64,000 nucleotides of DNA from Erythrobacter sp. CCH5-A1 (GTDB taxonomy: Bacteria; Pseudomonadota; Alphaproteobacteria; Sphingomonadales; Sphingomonadaceae): positions 1 through 64,000 of the forward strand of contig NZ_LSKQ01000202.1 in assembly GCF_001557115.1 (NCBI RefSeq), read 5' to 3'. Every line of letters begins with the position of its first letter. Positions within the stretch are counted from its first letter, which is position 1. Below, in pieces: positions 43,129 to 52,234 of this stretch. Both the position numbers and the translations under genes were made by a program. The notes under the pieces are model-generated. The model was not told the origin of the DNA, ran no database searches, and worked only from the letters and a program-made list of their open reading frames with translations.

Positions 43129-46100
43129 CTAGAAGTTGCCGCGCACGATGAAGGAGAAGCGGCGGTCGTTCATGAAGAACGAACGCGGCGCCAGCACGCC
43201 CGGATCGCCGGTATAGGCCTGCGTGGTCTTGGTCACCTCGTCGAGCAGGTTCACGCCTTGCACGCCGACCCGGATGCTCTTCGTCACGTTGAAGAAGATC
43301 GACGCATCGAGCTGCCCGGTCGCCTCGTTGAAGATCGAGTAGAACGGGAAGATCACGTCCGCCGGGGTCAGCAGGAAGCGCGAGCGCCAGTTATAGGCGG
43401 CCCGCATGCTGATCGGCCCCTTCTCGTAGAAGATCGTCGCGTTGACGTTGTGCTTGGAGAGCTGTTCGAGCGGCAGGTTGCCCGGCGGGATGGTCGACGG
43501 ATTGACCGGCTCGCCCGTGTTGAGGAAGGTGTTGGGCAGGCCCTCGCTCTCGATATAGGTGTAGTTGGCGGCCACCCCCAGTCCGTCGAACGGCTTGGGC
43601 AGGAAGTCGTAGGTCTGCTGGTAGGCGAGCTCGAAGCCTTTGATCTTGCCGTTCTGGTCGAAGTTGGCAGGCCCCCGCACCAGCACATCGCGCGTGATCC
43701 CGTTGCTGGTGATCTGCCGGTTGGTGATCTGCTGGTAGAAGAAGTCCTTGATGTCCTTGTAGAAGGCATTGAAGGTCAAGGACCCGACCGTGTCGAAGTA
43801 CCATTCGGCAGTGAGGTCGAACTGCCATGCCGTCGCCGGACGGATGAAGGGGTTACCCGCTTCCGCGGTCAGCTCGCCGCTGCCGCCCAGACCGATGTTG
43901 ACGAAGTTGCGGACGTAGGAGTTGTCCGGCCGCGTCAGCACCTTCGAGGCGGCAAAGCGCAGGATGACCTCGTCGGTCACGCCAAACTTCAGGTTGAGGC
44001 TCGGCAGCCAGAAATCGTAGCTGACATTGGCGACGTCGAGCGTGGTCACCCCGTCGCCCGCGAAGGTCTGGAGCTGGGCATAGCCCGCAGCGCCGAGGTT
44101 GCAGACGCCGCCGGGCACCTGCGGCTGGGTGCCCGGAGGCGCCCCTGGCGGCACCACCGCGGCGCAGCGCACCGAGAAGGGCTCCAGGATGTTGAGCGCC
44201 TGACGGCTCGGCACGCCGATCGAGCCCTGCGAGCGGATCGAGGTGTTGACGTAGCGCACCCCGATATTGCCCGACATGCGGATGCCGCCACCGAACAAGG
44301 CGTCGGTGCCGAAATCGAGCTGCAAATAGGCGGCCGAATCCTGCTGGGCGATCGGCTGGATTTCGGCGGGCAGATAGGGCGTGCCCGCAATCGCGTTCTG
44401 GCGCCCTGCGGCCGGCAGCCAGGTCGGCGAGGCACCAAGCGCACGCGCACGGTTCTGGATCGACTGGAAGTCGGCCACCGCGCCCTCGTAATCGCCGACA
44501 AGATCGCCGGCGTAGTAGAAGGCACCCGGAGGGCCAGGGACCTTGCCGCGGAAGAAGTTCGGGAAATCGTAGCGCTGCGAAAGGTCGGTCGGCGTGTCGG
44601 CAAAGTTGACCGGACGATCGCCCGACCAGGTCTCGCTCAGCATGCCCCAGTTATAGGTGGTGTAGCGGACAGTCTGGTCGCGGTCCTGATAGCGCGCGCC
44701 CCACTTGGCCTTCCGGATGAAGGCGTCGTCATCGAACTCGTAGCCGAAATCGGCCTGGAAGGCATATTGCGTGCCGGTCGAATCTTCGATGTGGTCCATC
44801 GCCGCGCGCCAGAACTGGAAGCGCGGATCGGTGAAATACTGCGCTTCGGTCGCATTCGCGAGATCGGCGCCGGGAGTCGACCAGGTGTAGCCGAGGAACT
44901 GCGGCTTGCGCGGAATGATCACCGGCAGGTCACCCGAGATGTCGAGCTCCTGGTCGGCGAAGGACGAGCCGAACACGCTGAAGTCGAGGTTCTGCTTGCG
45001 CGAAGTCGCATACTGCGCGTCGAGCTCAACCGTCAGGCGGTCGGTCAGTTCGGTGCGCAGGTTGATCGAGTAATCCTCGTTGGTGACCTCGTCGTTGACC
45101 TGACGGCGGGCGAGCGACTGCTGGAGGCCGCCGATCGGCACAAAGGGCGAGGTGCCCGGGTTGCCGCGCCAGCCGTTCGAGGCGTTGACGATGTAGCCCG
45201 ACTGGAACAGCCCGGCGTCATTATAGAGGTAATCGGTGAACCCGCCGATCGGGCACTGCGCGCGCGCTGTCGGATCGCCGTTCGTCCCATCAGGGTTGAT
45301 CCGGTTCGGCCCCGCATCGTTCTGCTGGCAGCCGAGCGGATAGGTCGAATATTCGGCGAGATCGGGCGCGGTCTCGAAGGTGTATTCGCCCCACTTGTTG
45401 GTCGAGGCCGAGCGGATGAATTCGGCGGTGATCAGGGTCTTGCCGTCGATCGATTCGAACTGCGCCGAAGCCGCGATCCCGAAGCGCTCGCGGTCGAACT
45501 CCTGGGTGCGGAACTGGCCGCCCACCGGCGCCACGCGGCTGGTGGCATAGTCGGCAAAGCCGTCCACCCCGGCCGCGCCGAAGACGCCGCAAGCCGAGCC
45601 GCCCGGGGGCAGCAGAGCGGTGTTGGTCGTCCCCGGCAGCGGGTTGCGGCAGACGCGCACGCCATCGGTGTTGGCGGCGTTGACCAGCCGCCCGTCACGG
45701 GTCTGGTAGTTGGCGACCTGAAGCCCGTCCGCGCGGCTCTTGATGCGCGAATAGGATGCGCTGGCGAGCAGGCCGAAGCGGCCCTTGTCGGTGTCCCAGG
45801 TGTTGCTGATGAGGCCCGAGAGCGTCGGCGTCCATTCCTTGCGGAAGTCGCCGTAATTGGCCTCGCCGCTGAAGGCGAACTTGAACCCGTTGTTGTCGAA
45901 GGGCTTGCGGGTGTTGAGGTTGACCGTCCCGGCCAAGCCGCCCTCGATGGATTCGGCGGTGGCGTTCTTGCTGATGATCACCGAGCCGAGCAGTTCGGCC
46001 GGCACGTCGGCGAAGTTGAGCGCCTGCCCGCCGACGCCCGCTGCAAAGGCCGAGCGGCCGTTGAATTCGGAGCGCACGAAATTGAGGCCGCGCACCACAA

Positions 46101-46509
46101 CGCCCGAACCTTCGACCGAGAAGTGGTCGGGATCGTTCGAGCCGGCGAAACGGTTGATCGCCACGCCCGGCACGCGCTGGAGCGCTTCGGTCACGGAACG
46201 GTCGGGCAGCGCGCCGATGTCCTGCGCGGTGATCGCATCGACCACGGTGTCCGAATTGCGCTTCACGCTCTGCGCGTTGGCGAGCGACTGACGAAGGCCG
46301 CTGACAATGATTTCGGCGACCGGCTCTTCGGCGGCGACGGTGTCCTGCGTCTCGGGCTCGGCGGGTGCCTGCTGGTCCTGCGCAAAAGCGGCGCTGGCGC
46401 CGATCGCGCTGCCGAGCACGACAGCGGAAGCCCCGGCGCGCAGTACACTCTTGTACCACGGCTGACGGCCGCCCGGCCCGAGGCCATGCGGCTGCATCGA
46501 AGTGCGCAT
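43129..46509 (-). CDS. TonB-dependent receptor, Xanthomonas/Caulobacter type
   Basis: Encodes 1126 residues. A signal peptide (SVLRAGASAVVLGSAIGASA) is followed by a TonB-box-like EIIVSGLRQSL, the plug domain (ITAQDIGALPDRSVTEALQR, VVVRGLNFVRSEFNGRSAF, IISKNATAESIEGGLAGTVN) and a large barrel ending in Phe (RRFSFIVRGNF). The size and plug sequence fit the TonB-Xanth-Caul subfamily used for oligosaccharide import. ATG 46509 was chosen because GGGGAGGGAT lies 5 bases upstream; an earlier ATG at 46524 is inside operator f. Likely takes up xylo-oligosaccharides. Confidence 0.93.
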   Translation of the reverse strand: MRTSMQPHGLGPGGRQPWYKSVLRAGASAVVLGSAIGASAAFAQDQQAPAEPETQDTVAAEEPVAEIIVSGLRQSLANAQSVKRNSDTVVDAITAQDIGALPDRSVTEALQRVPGVAINRFAGSNDPDHFSVEGSGVVVRGLNFVRSEFNGRSAFAAGVGGQALNFADVPAELLGSVIISKNATAESIEGGLAGTVNLNTRKPFDNNGFKFAFSGEANYGDFRKEWTPTLSGLISNTWDTDKGRFGLLASASYSRIKSRADGLQVANYQTRDGRLVNAANTDGVRVCRNPLPGTTNTALLPPGGSACGVFGAAGVDGFADYATSRVAPVGGQFRTQEFDRERFGIAASAQFESIDGKTLITAEFIRSASTNKWGEYTFETAPDLAEYSTYPLGCQQNDAGPNRINPDGTNGDPTARAQCPIGGFTDYLYNDAGLFQSGYIVNASNGWRGNPGTSPFVPIGGLQQSLARRQVNDEVTNEDYSINLRTELTDRLTVELDAQYATSRKQNLDFSVFGSSFADQELDISGDLPVIIPRKPQFLGYTWSTPGADLANATEAQYFTDPRFQFWRAAMDHIEDSTGTQYAFQADFGYEFDDDAFIRKAKWGARYQDRDQTVRYTTYNWGMLSETWSGDRPVNFADTPTDLSQRYDFPNFFRGKVPGPPGAFYYAGDLVGDYEGAVADFQSIQNRARALGASPTWLPAAGRQNAIAGTPYLPAEIQPIAQQDSAAYLQLDFGTDALFGGGIRMSGNIGVRYVNTSIRSQGSIGVPSRQALNILEPFSVRCAAVVPPGAPPGTQPQVPGGVCNLGAAGYAQLQTFAGDGVTTLDVANVSYDFWLPSLNLKFGVTDEVILRFAASKVLTRPDNSYVRNFVNIGLGGSGELTAEAGNPFIRPATAWQFDLTAEWYFDTVGSLTFNAFYKDIKDFFYQQITNRQITSNGITRDVLVRGPANFDQNGKIKGFELAYQQTYDFLPKPFDGLGVAANYTYIESEGLPNTFLNTGEPVNPSTIPPGNLPLEQLSKHNVNATIFYEKGPISMRAAYNWRSRFLLTPADVIFPFYSIFNEATGQLDASIFFNVTKSIRVGVQGVNLLDEVTKTTQAYTGDPGVLAPRSFFMNDRRFSFIVRGNF

Positions 46510-46523
46510 AAGATCCCTCCCCA

Positions 46524-46537
46524 TGTTAGCGCTATCA
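46524..46537. promoter_or_regulatory. LacI-type operator site f, between the receptor and halogenase genes
   Basis: TGTTAGCGCTATCA lies 15 bases upstream of the receptor start and 140 bases upstream of the first halogenase-like gene. It links the halogenase group to the xylan regulon. Confidence 0.85.
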
Positions 46538-46676
46538 TTTATTCGCAGATAGCTTGCCCTGTTGTGGGAGCATGGATTATCGAGGGGTGAGCGCCTTGAC
46601 AATAGGTCTTCGCATCTTTGCAGGGGAAGTGTGGCAATTTGCCAACAACACCCCGCTGCGATAGGATCGGGACGGG

Positions 46677-48236
46677 ATGAGAGAGAGCAATGGTATCGGT
46701 AACGCGGGCCGCCTCGCGCGGGTCGTGATCGTGGGCGGGGGCACTGCCGGATGGATGGCGGCTGCGGCACTCTCGCGTTACTTCAATGACGGGCAGCGCA
46801 AGATAACGCTGATCGAATCCGACGCCATCGGCACGGTCGGCGTGGGCGAGGCGACGATCCCCCCGATCCGCAGCTTCAACGCCATGCTCGACATCCCCGA
46901 GGCCGAGTTCCTGCGCGAGACGCGCGGGACCTGCAAACTGGGGATCGAATTCGTCAACTGGGGGCGGATCGGCGATCGCTACTTCCACCCTTTCGGCACC
47001 TACGGGCAGGATCTCCACGGCATTGCCTTCCACCAGCTGTGGCTGCGCGAACATACCCGTAGCGGAGCCGCAGGGGCTGGCGACATCGGCGAATATTCGA
47101 TGAGCACCGCGGCCGCCCGGGCGCAGCGATTCGCCCGGCCTGCGGCTGGCGCCCAGTCGGTGGTGCGCGAGATCGCCTATGCCTACCATTTCGACGCAGG
47201 GCTCTATGCCGCCTACCTGCGCCGCCTGTCCGAACGTCAGGGCGTGCACCGGATCGAAGGCCGGATCACACACGTCACCCGCCACGGCGAGACGGGCAAT
47301 GTCGCCAGCGTCACGCTCGAGAACGGCACTATCGTGGCGGGCGACCTGTTCATCGACTGCTCGGGTTTCAGAGGCCTGCTGATCGAGGAGGCGCTCGGGA
47401 CAGGTTACGAGGACTGGAGCCGCTGGCTGCCGATGGACCGCGCGCTCGCCGTGCCCAGCCGCTCGCCCGGTCCGCCCGATCCCTTCACCCGCGCCACCGC
47501 CCACAGCGCCGGGTGGCAATGGCGCATCCCCTTGCAGCACCGCACCGGCAACGGCCATGTCTTTTCGAGCGCCTTCATGGGCGAGGAGGAGGCGCGCGAT
47601 ATCCTGCTGGCGAACCTCGAAACCGAACCGCTGGCCGAGCCGCGGGCGATCCGCTTCCTCACCGGCATGCGGCGCAAGGCGTGGAACCACAATGTCGTGG
47701 CGCTCGGCCTTTCCTCGGGCTTTATCGAACCGCTCGAATCGACCTCGATCCACCTCATCCAGAACGGCCTCCAGCGCCTCTTCGCGCTGTTCCCCGACCT
47801 GCCGATCAACCCGCTCGAGCGCGACGAATACAACCGCGGGATGCATGACCTCTACGAGGATGTGCGCGATTTCATCATCCTCCACTACAAGGCCACGCAG
47901 CGCGAGGACTCCGAATTCTGGCGCTATGTGAAGCACATGAGCATCCCCGACAGCCTCGCGCGCAAGATCGACCTGTGGCGCCGCCGCGGGCGGGTGTTCC
48001 GCGAGAATGCCGAGCTGTTCGCCCAGGCAAGCTGGGTGGCGGTGATGCTGGGGCAGAACATCTGGCCCGAGATGCACGATCCCATCGCCGATACCCTCGA
48101 CGAGAACCGCGTCGCCGCAGCCATGGCGCAGATGCGCGCCGCCTATGCCGACGTCGCCGCGCGGCTGCCGGGCCATGAGGAATTCCTGCGTCAGTCCGGC
48201 AGCTGGCATGTCGCGCCCGAGGCGGCTGTCGCATGA
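46677..48236 (+). CDS. Flavin-dependent tryptophan halogenase-like protein 1
   Basis: Encodes 519 residues. The FAD loop is VIVGGGTAGWM (18-28). The conserved catalytic Lys is Lys87 in TCKLGIEF; the halogenase motif WxWxIP is WQWRIP (280-285); the Glu/Ser region is IEPLESTSIHL. All catalytic signatures are therefore intact. Homologues often flank TonB receptors in sphingomonads, xanthomonads and caulobacters; some halogenate indoles in vitro, but their native substrate is unclear. It overlaps the next gene by 4 bases and diverges from the receptor. Confidence 0.88.
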   Translation: MRESNGIGNAGRLARVVIVGGGTAGWMAAAALSRYFNDGQRKITLIESDAIGTVGVGEATIPPIRSFNAMLDIPEAEFLRETRGTCKLGIEFVNWGRIGDRYFHPFGTYGQDLHGIAFHQLWLREHTRSGAAGAGDIGEYSMSTAAARAQRFARPAAGAQSVVREIAYAYHFDAGLYAAYLRRLSERQGVHRIEGRITHVTRHGETGNVASVTLENGTIVAGDLFIDCSGFRGLLIEEALGTGYEDWSRWLPMDRALAVPSRSPGPPDPFTRATAHSAGWQWRIPLQHRTGNGHVFSSAFMGEEEARDILLANLETEPLAEPRAIRFLTGMRRKAWNHNVVALGLSSGFIEPLESTSIHLIQNGLQRLFALFPDLPINPLERDEYNRGMHDLYEDVRDFIILHYKATQREDSEFWRYVKHMSIPDSLARKIDLWRRRGRVFRENAELFAQASWVAVMLGQNIWPEMHDPIADTLDENRVAAAMAQMRAAYADVAARLPGHEEFLRQSGSWHVAPEAAVA

Positions 48237-49768
48237 GCGCGCCGCCCGTCGCCAGGATCGTCATCGTCGGCGGCGGCACCGCGGGGTGGATGACGGCCGC
48301 CGCCATGATGCGCGTGCTCGGCGACATGCCCGGGCTTGTCGTGACGCTGGTCGAAAGCGAGGCGATCGGCACGGTGGGTGTCGGCGAGGCGACCATCCCG
48401 CAGATCATCGGATTCAACCGCCTGCTCGGTCTCGACGAAATGCAGTTCATGCGCGAGACCCGCGCGACCTACAAGCTGGGGATCGAATTCGTCGACTGGC
48501 TGCGCCCGGGGCATGCCTATGTCCACCCTTTCGGCAGCTTCGGCATCGACATGCTGGGGATCGAGTTCCACCACTTCTTCCTGCGCGGCGCGAGCCTTGG
48601 CGAGACCGCGCGGATCGACGATTATTCGATTGCGGCAGTGGCGGCCAAGGCGGGCAAGTTCGGCTGGCCGCGCCCCGACAATCCGCGCTCGCCGATGTCG
48701 AAGCTGTCCTATGCCTTCCAGTTCGACGCGGGCCGCTATGCGCGCTTCCTGCGGGGCTATGCCGAGGCTGCCGGGGCGGTGCGGATCGAGGGGCGGATCA
48801 CCGAAGTTCGGCAGGATGGGGAGAGCGGCTTCGTCACCGGCGTGGTGCTCGAGGACGGACGCGAGGTGACCGGCGAATTGTTCATCGACTGCTCGGGCTT
48901 CCGCTCGCTGCTGCTCGGGCAGACATTGGGCGTACCCTTCACCGACTGGAGCAAGTGGCTCCCCTGCGACAGCGCCGTGGCAATCCCGTGCGAACTGGGC
49001 GGCGCGAACGAGCCGCTCACCCGCTCCACCGCCCGCCCCGCCGGATGGCAATGGCGCATCCCGCTCCAGCACCGCATCGGCAACGGGCATGTGTTCTCCT
49101 CTGCGCACATCGACCGGCAGGCGGCGACCGATCTGCTGCTGGCGAACCTTGACGGCAAGCCCCTCGCCCAGCCCAACCAGCTGGCCTTCAAGGCCGGGCA
49201 CCGCGCGCGGGCCTGGGAGAAGAACGTGGTGGCGCTGGGGCTGGCGGGGGGCTTCCTCGAACCGCTCGAATCGACCTCGATCCACCTCGTCCAGTCGGGC
49301 ATAGCGCGGCTGATGGCGCTCTTCCCCGACACCGGGTTCAGCCAGACCGAAATCGACCGCTTCAACCTCGAGACGACCCGCGAATACCGCAACATCCGCG
49401 ATTTTCTGGTGCTCCACTATCGCCAGTCCGAGCGCGACGACAGCGAGTTCTGGCGCTATTGCCGCAATCTCTCCCCGCCCGACAGCCTGAAGGAAAAGCT
49501 CGCCTTGTTCACCTCCTCGGGCCGGATCATCCGCGAGAACAACGAGCTGTTCACCGAGGACAGCTGGCTGTCGGTGATGCTCAGCCAGGGCGTGGCACCG
49601 CAGGGCTACCACCCGGCGGCATGGATGCTCGATGCGGCCGAAACCCGCACCCGGCTGGCGCACATCCGCTCGGCGATAGCGCAGACCGTGGCGCAACTGC
49701 CGACGCAAGGTGAATTCCTGCGCCAGAACGGCGGCGCGATTGCCGCCGAAGATTACCTCACCGCATGA
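48233..49768 (+). CDS. Flavin-dependent tryptophan halogenase-like protein 2
   Basis: Encodes 511 residues: FAD loop VIVGGGTAGWM (10-20), catalytic Lys81 in TYKLGIEF, WQWRIP motif and LEPLESTSIHL. It is a close paralogue of the preceding protein. The ATG overlaps the previous stop (ATGA) and the stop overlaps the cupin start, so three genes are translationally coupled. Probably cytoplasmic; no signal peptide. Confidence 0.88.
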   Translation: MSAPPVARIVIVGGGTAGWMTAAAMMRVLGDMPGLVVTLVESEAIGTVGVGEATIPQIIGFNRLLGLDEMQFMRETRATYKLGIEFVDWLRPGHAYVHPFGSFGIDMLGIEFHHFFLRGASLGETARIDDYSIAAVAAKAGKFGWPRPDNPRSPMSKLSYAFQFDAGRYARFLRGYAEAAGAVRIEGRITEVRQDGESGFVTGVVLEDGREVTGELFIDCSGFRSLLLGQTLGVPFTDWSKWLPCDSAVAIPCELGGANEPLTRSTARPAGWQWRIPLQHRIGNGHVFSSAHIDRQAATDLLLANLDGKPLAQPNQLAFKAGHRARAWEKNVVALGLAGGFLEPLESTSIHLVQSGIARLMALFPDTGFSQTEIDRFNLETTREYRNIRDFLVLHYRQSERDDSEFWRYCRNLSPPDSLKEKLALFTSSGRIIRENNELFTEDSWLSVMLSQGVAPQGYHPAAWMLDAAETRTRLAHIRSAIAQTVAQLPTQGEFLRQNGGAIAAEDYLTA

Positions 49769-50781
49769 CCGCCCTGCCCCCGCCGAGCCCGATGGCGGAG
49801 ATTGCCGGTCCCGTCGACAACGCCGGCTTCGCCGCGATCCGCGCCGCCGGCAAGCCCGTGGTGCTTCGCGGACAGGTGGCGGACTGGCCTGCGGTCGTCG
49901 CCGCGCGCGCGGGCGACGAGGCGATTGTCCGCTATCTCTGCCGTGAGCAAACCACGCGGCCCGTCTCGGCGATCGCAGCAGCGCCGTCGGAGAAAGGGCG
50001 GTTCTTCTACACGCCCGATGTCATGCGCCTCAATTTCGTGCGCGGGCAGGGCCGCCTCGAGAACTTCCTCGCCGATCTGCTGCGCGCCGCCGCGATGCCC
50101 GAGCCGCCCGCGATGGCCGTGCAGTCCGAGGAAATCGCGCCGCTGCTCCCCGCCTTCGCGCGCGAGAACCGGCTGGCGCTGCTGCCCGGCGTGACCGCGC
50201 GGATCTGGATCGGCAACCGCATCCGCGTCGGCACGCATTACGACGCCAAGGAAAACGTCGCCTGCTGCGTTGCCGGACAGCGGCGCTTCACCACCTATCC
50301 GCCCGACCAGATCGCAGGGCTCTATCCCGGGCCCTTCGAGCTGACCCCGGCAGGCGTGCCGGTCAGCATGGTCGATCCGACCGCGCCCGATCTCGCCAAG
50401 TTCCCGCGCTTTGCCGAGGCCGCGCGCCATGCCGAGGTCGCCACGCTCGAGCCGGGGGACGCGATCTACATCCCCTATGGCTGGTGGCACGGGGTGGATT
50501 CGCTCGCGCCGGTTAGCATCCTCGTCAATTACTGGTGGAACCCCGGCCAGCCCGATGGCGTGGTGAGCCCCTACGAGGCGCTGATCCACGCCATAGCCGC
50601 CTACCGCCACCTCCCCGAAGATCAGCGCGCGGTGTGGAAGCACAACCTCGATTACTACGCCTTCGGGGACCTCGAGGGTTCCTCGGCGCATTTGCCGGAC
50701 CCCGCGAAGGGCGTGCTCGGGCCGCCGTCGCGCTCGCTGTTTGCGCAGATGAAGGCGGTTATCCGGCGGGCGCTCGACTAG
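49765..50781 (+). CDS. JmjC/cupin-8 family protein (putative Fe/2-oxoglutarate enzyme)
   Basis: Encodes 338 residues. The cupin-like JmjC fold has the iron-binding HxD in GTHYDAKENVACCVAG and a distal His in IYIPYGWWHGVDSL; INYWW-like VNYWWNPG follows. A KPVVLRGQVADWPAV segment near the N-terminus is usual in the family. Members related to factor-inhibiting-HIF hydroxylate protein side chains, but no target is known for this group. It is coupled to the halogenase-like genes and ends convergently, overlapping the next gene by 23 bases. Confidence 0.85.
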   Translation: MTALPPPSPMAEIAGPVDNAGFAAIRAAGKPVVLRGQVADWPAVVAARAGDEAIVRYLCREQTTRPVSAIAAAPSEKGRFFYTPDVMRLNFVRGQGRLENFLADLLRAAAMPEPPAMAVQSEEIAPLLPAFARENRLALLPGVTARIWIGNRIRVGTHYDAKENVACCVAGQRRFTTYPPDQIAGLYPGPFELTPAGVPVSMVDPTAPDLAKFPRFAEAARHAEVATLEPGDAIYIPYGWWHGVDSLAPVSILVNYWWNPGQPDGVVSPYEALIHAIAAYRHLPEDQRAVWKHNLDYYAFGDLEGSSAHLPDPAKGVLGPPSRSLFAQMKAVIRRALD

Positions 50782-52234
50782 CCTGAAGCGTGCGCGCGAG
50801 CCACTGTTCGTAGGGCGGCGCGAAGGCGAGCGCAGCTTCCGCCTCGGCGGCAAAGGCGGCGCGGGCGTGCGCTTCCCCGGCGGCATCGCTTGCCTGTGCG
50901 GCAGGCGGAAGTCCGGGGCTCCAGCCGAGCGCCACCATCAGGGCGAATTGTTCCTGCCCCAGCAGCGGCAGCTCCTCGCGGAATGGGATGCGGCCGCGCC
51001 GTTCGAACTGGTCGATGACGGCGGAAAGACGCCCCGGCAGCGGGCGGACGCCGAACACGGCCTGTGCCGGAGCGCCGGCAAAATGGAGCGCGAGGATTTC
51101 GTGCACCCCCTCCATCATGAGCACCGAGCGGCGGTTGTATTCCGCCCGCTCCAGCGGCGTGAAGGCGCGGCCGGGCAGCATCTCGATCAGCAGCGCGAGC
51201 TGGCGGTGGGCGAGGTCGAGGTGGAGCGGCCCGAGCGGTTCGAAGCGCGCCGCCGCATCGCCCAGCGCGACGACATTGCCCAGCCACGGCGCTTCCGCCC
51301 GCCCCGGCGTGAGCGCGACGGCCCCCAGGGCCCGCGCGCCGAGCAGAGCTTCGGCGTCGGCGCGGGCGAGCGGCGCAGGCGTTCCGAGCATCGCGCGCCG
51401 CCCGTCCAGCCCCGCGACCTCGCTGACCCAGCCGGCGCGGGTGAGCGTGAGGCGGTCCTCAAGCGCGACCAGCGGCGCGGTGGGCTCGCCGATATAGACA
51501 TGGCGGGTGGGCAGGCTCGCCGACCAATCGGCGAAGGCAAAGCGCGGGTGGCTGGCGAGCAGCGCCGCCTGCGGTCCGGTGCAATCGATGAACAGATCGG
51601 CCGCGATCTCCCCCTGCCCGGCGATCGTGACGGCACGAATGGCCTCACCCTCCCCCGGCACGACGCCTTCGATCACCCCCGGCACATGTCCGATGCCGAG
51701 GCTCCCGGCGGCGGCGATCAGCAGGTCGCGGTAGGCGGCCGGGTGCCAGCGCAGGGCATAGTCGACCGAGGAGATCGGCGTCGGCTCGCCCGGCGGGGGC
51801 GGCGCGAAGCGGCCGGCGGCCGCGAGCACCTCGGCGAGGCTCCCGGCGGGCGGGCCGCCCTCCCCGGGCAGTCGCACCTTGCCCCAGTCGCGCGCGAAGG
51901 CGGTCTTCAACGTGGGATCGAGCGCCTCGCCATAGGCGACCACCCCGCCCTGCCCGCTTTCGTCCCAGCCCGCATATCGGGTGACCAGCCGGTACGATCC
52001 GCCCGCGCGGGTGACAATGTCGGCCTCCTCGATCCCCAGCCGGTCGTGCAGCTTGTTGGTGAAGGGCATGGCGGTGGGCGAGGCATCGGCGAAGGAGGCC
52101 GGGCCCGGATCGCCGCCCACGACCACGACCTCGCAGGCCGGCAACGCGCGGCGCAGGGCGATGGCGGCGAGGATGCCGAGCTGGCCGCCGCCTGCAACAA
52201 CGACGCGGCGCAAGGGCTCGCGCGCGGCGCTCAC
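50759..52234 (-). CDS. Degenerate halogenase-like flavoprotein
   Basis: Encodes 491 residues from a GTG overlapping the upstream stop (GTGA). It keeps the overall halogenase layout: FAD loop VVVAGGGQLGI, DLFIDCTGPQAALL, a late GDAAARFEPLGPLHLDLAH. The catalytic Lys region reads TRAGGSYRLVTRYAGW, with Arg in place of Lys, and no WxWxIP motif is present (AGWVSEVAG lies there). It should not halogenate by the known mechanism. It may bind flavin or act as a partner of the adjacent intact protein. Confidence 0.8.
   Translation of the reverse strand: MSAAREPLRRVVVAGGGQLGILAAIALRRALPACEVVVVGGDPGPASFADASPTAMPFTNKLHDRLGIEEADIVTRAGGSYRLVTRYAGWDESGQGGVVAYGEALDPTLKTAFARDWGKVRLPGEGGPPAGSLAEVLAAAGRFAPPPPGEPTPISSVDYALRWHPAAYRDLLIAAAGSLGIGHVPGVIEGVVPGEGEAIRAVTIAGQGEIAADLFIDCTGPQAALLASHPRFAFADWSASLPTRHVYIGEPTAPLVALEDRLTLTRAGWVSEVAGLDGRRAMLGTPAPLARADAEALLGARALGAVALTPGRAEAPWLGNVVALGDAAARFEPLGPLHLDLAHRQLALLIEMLPGRAFTPLERAEYNRRSVLMMEGVHEILALHFAGAPAQAVFGVRPLPGRLSAVIDQFERRGRIPFREELPLLGQEQFALMVALGWSPGLPPAAQASDAAGEAHARAAFAAEAEAALAFAPPYEQWLARTLQASRAPAG

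Noticed and set aside
43126..46590. Plus-strand open frame of about 1150 codons opposite the TonB receptor
   Set aside because: The composition (Arg, Glu, Val and His rich with no domain) is that of an antisense frame. The minus strand gives a signal peptide, plug and barrel.
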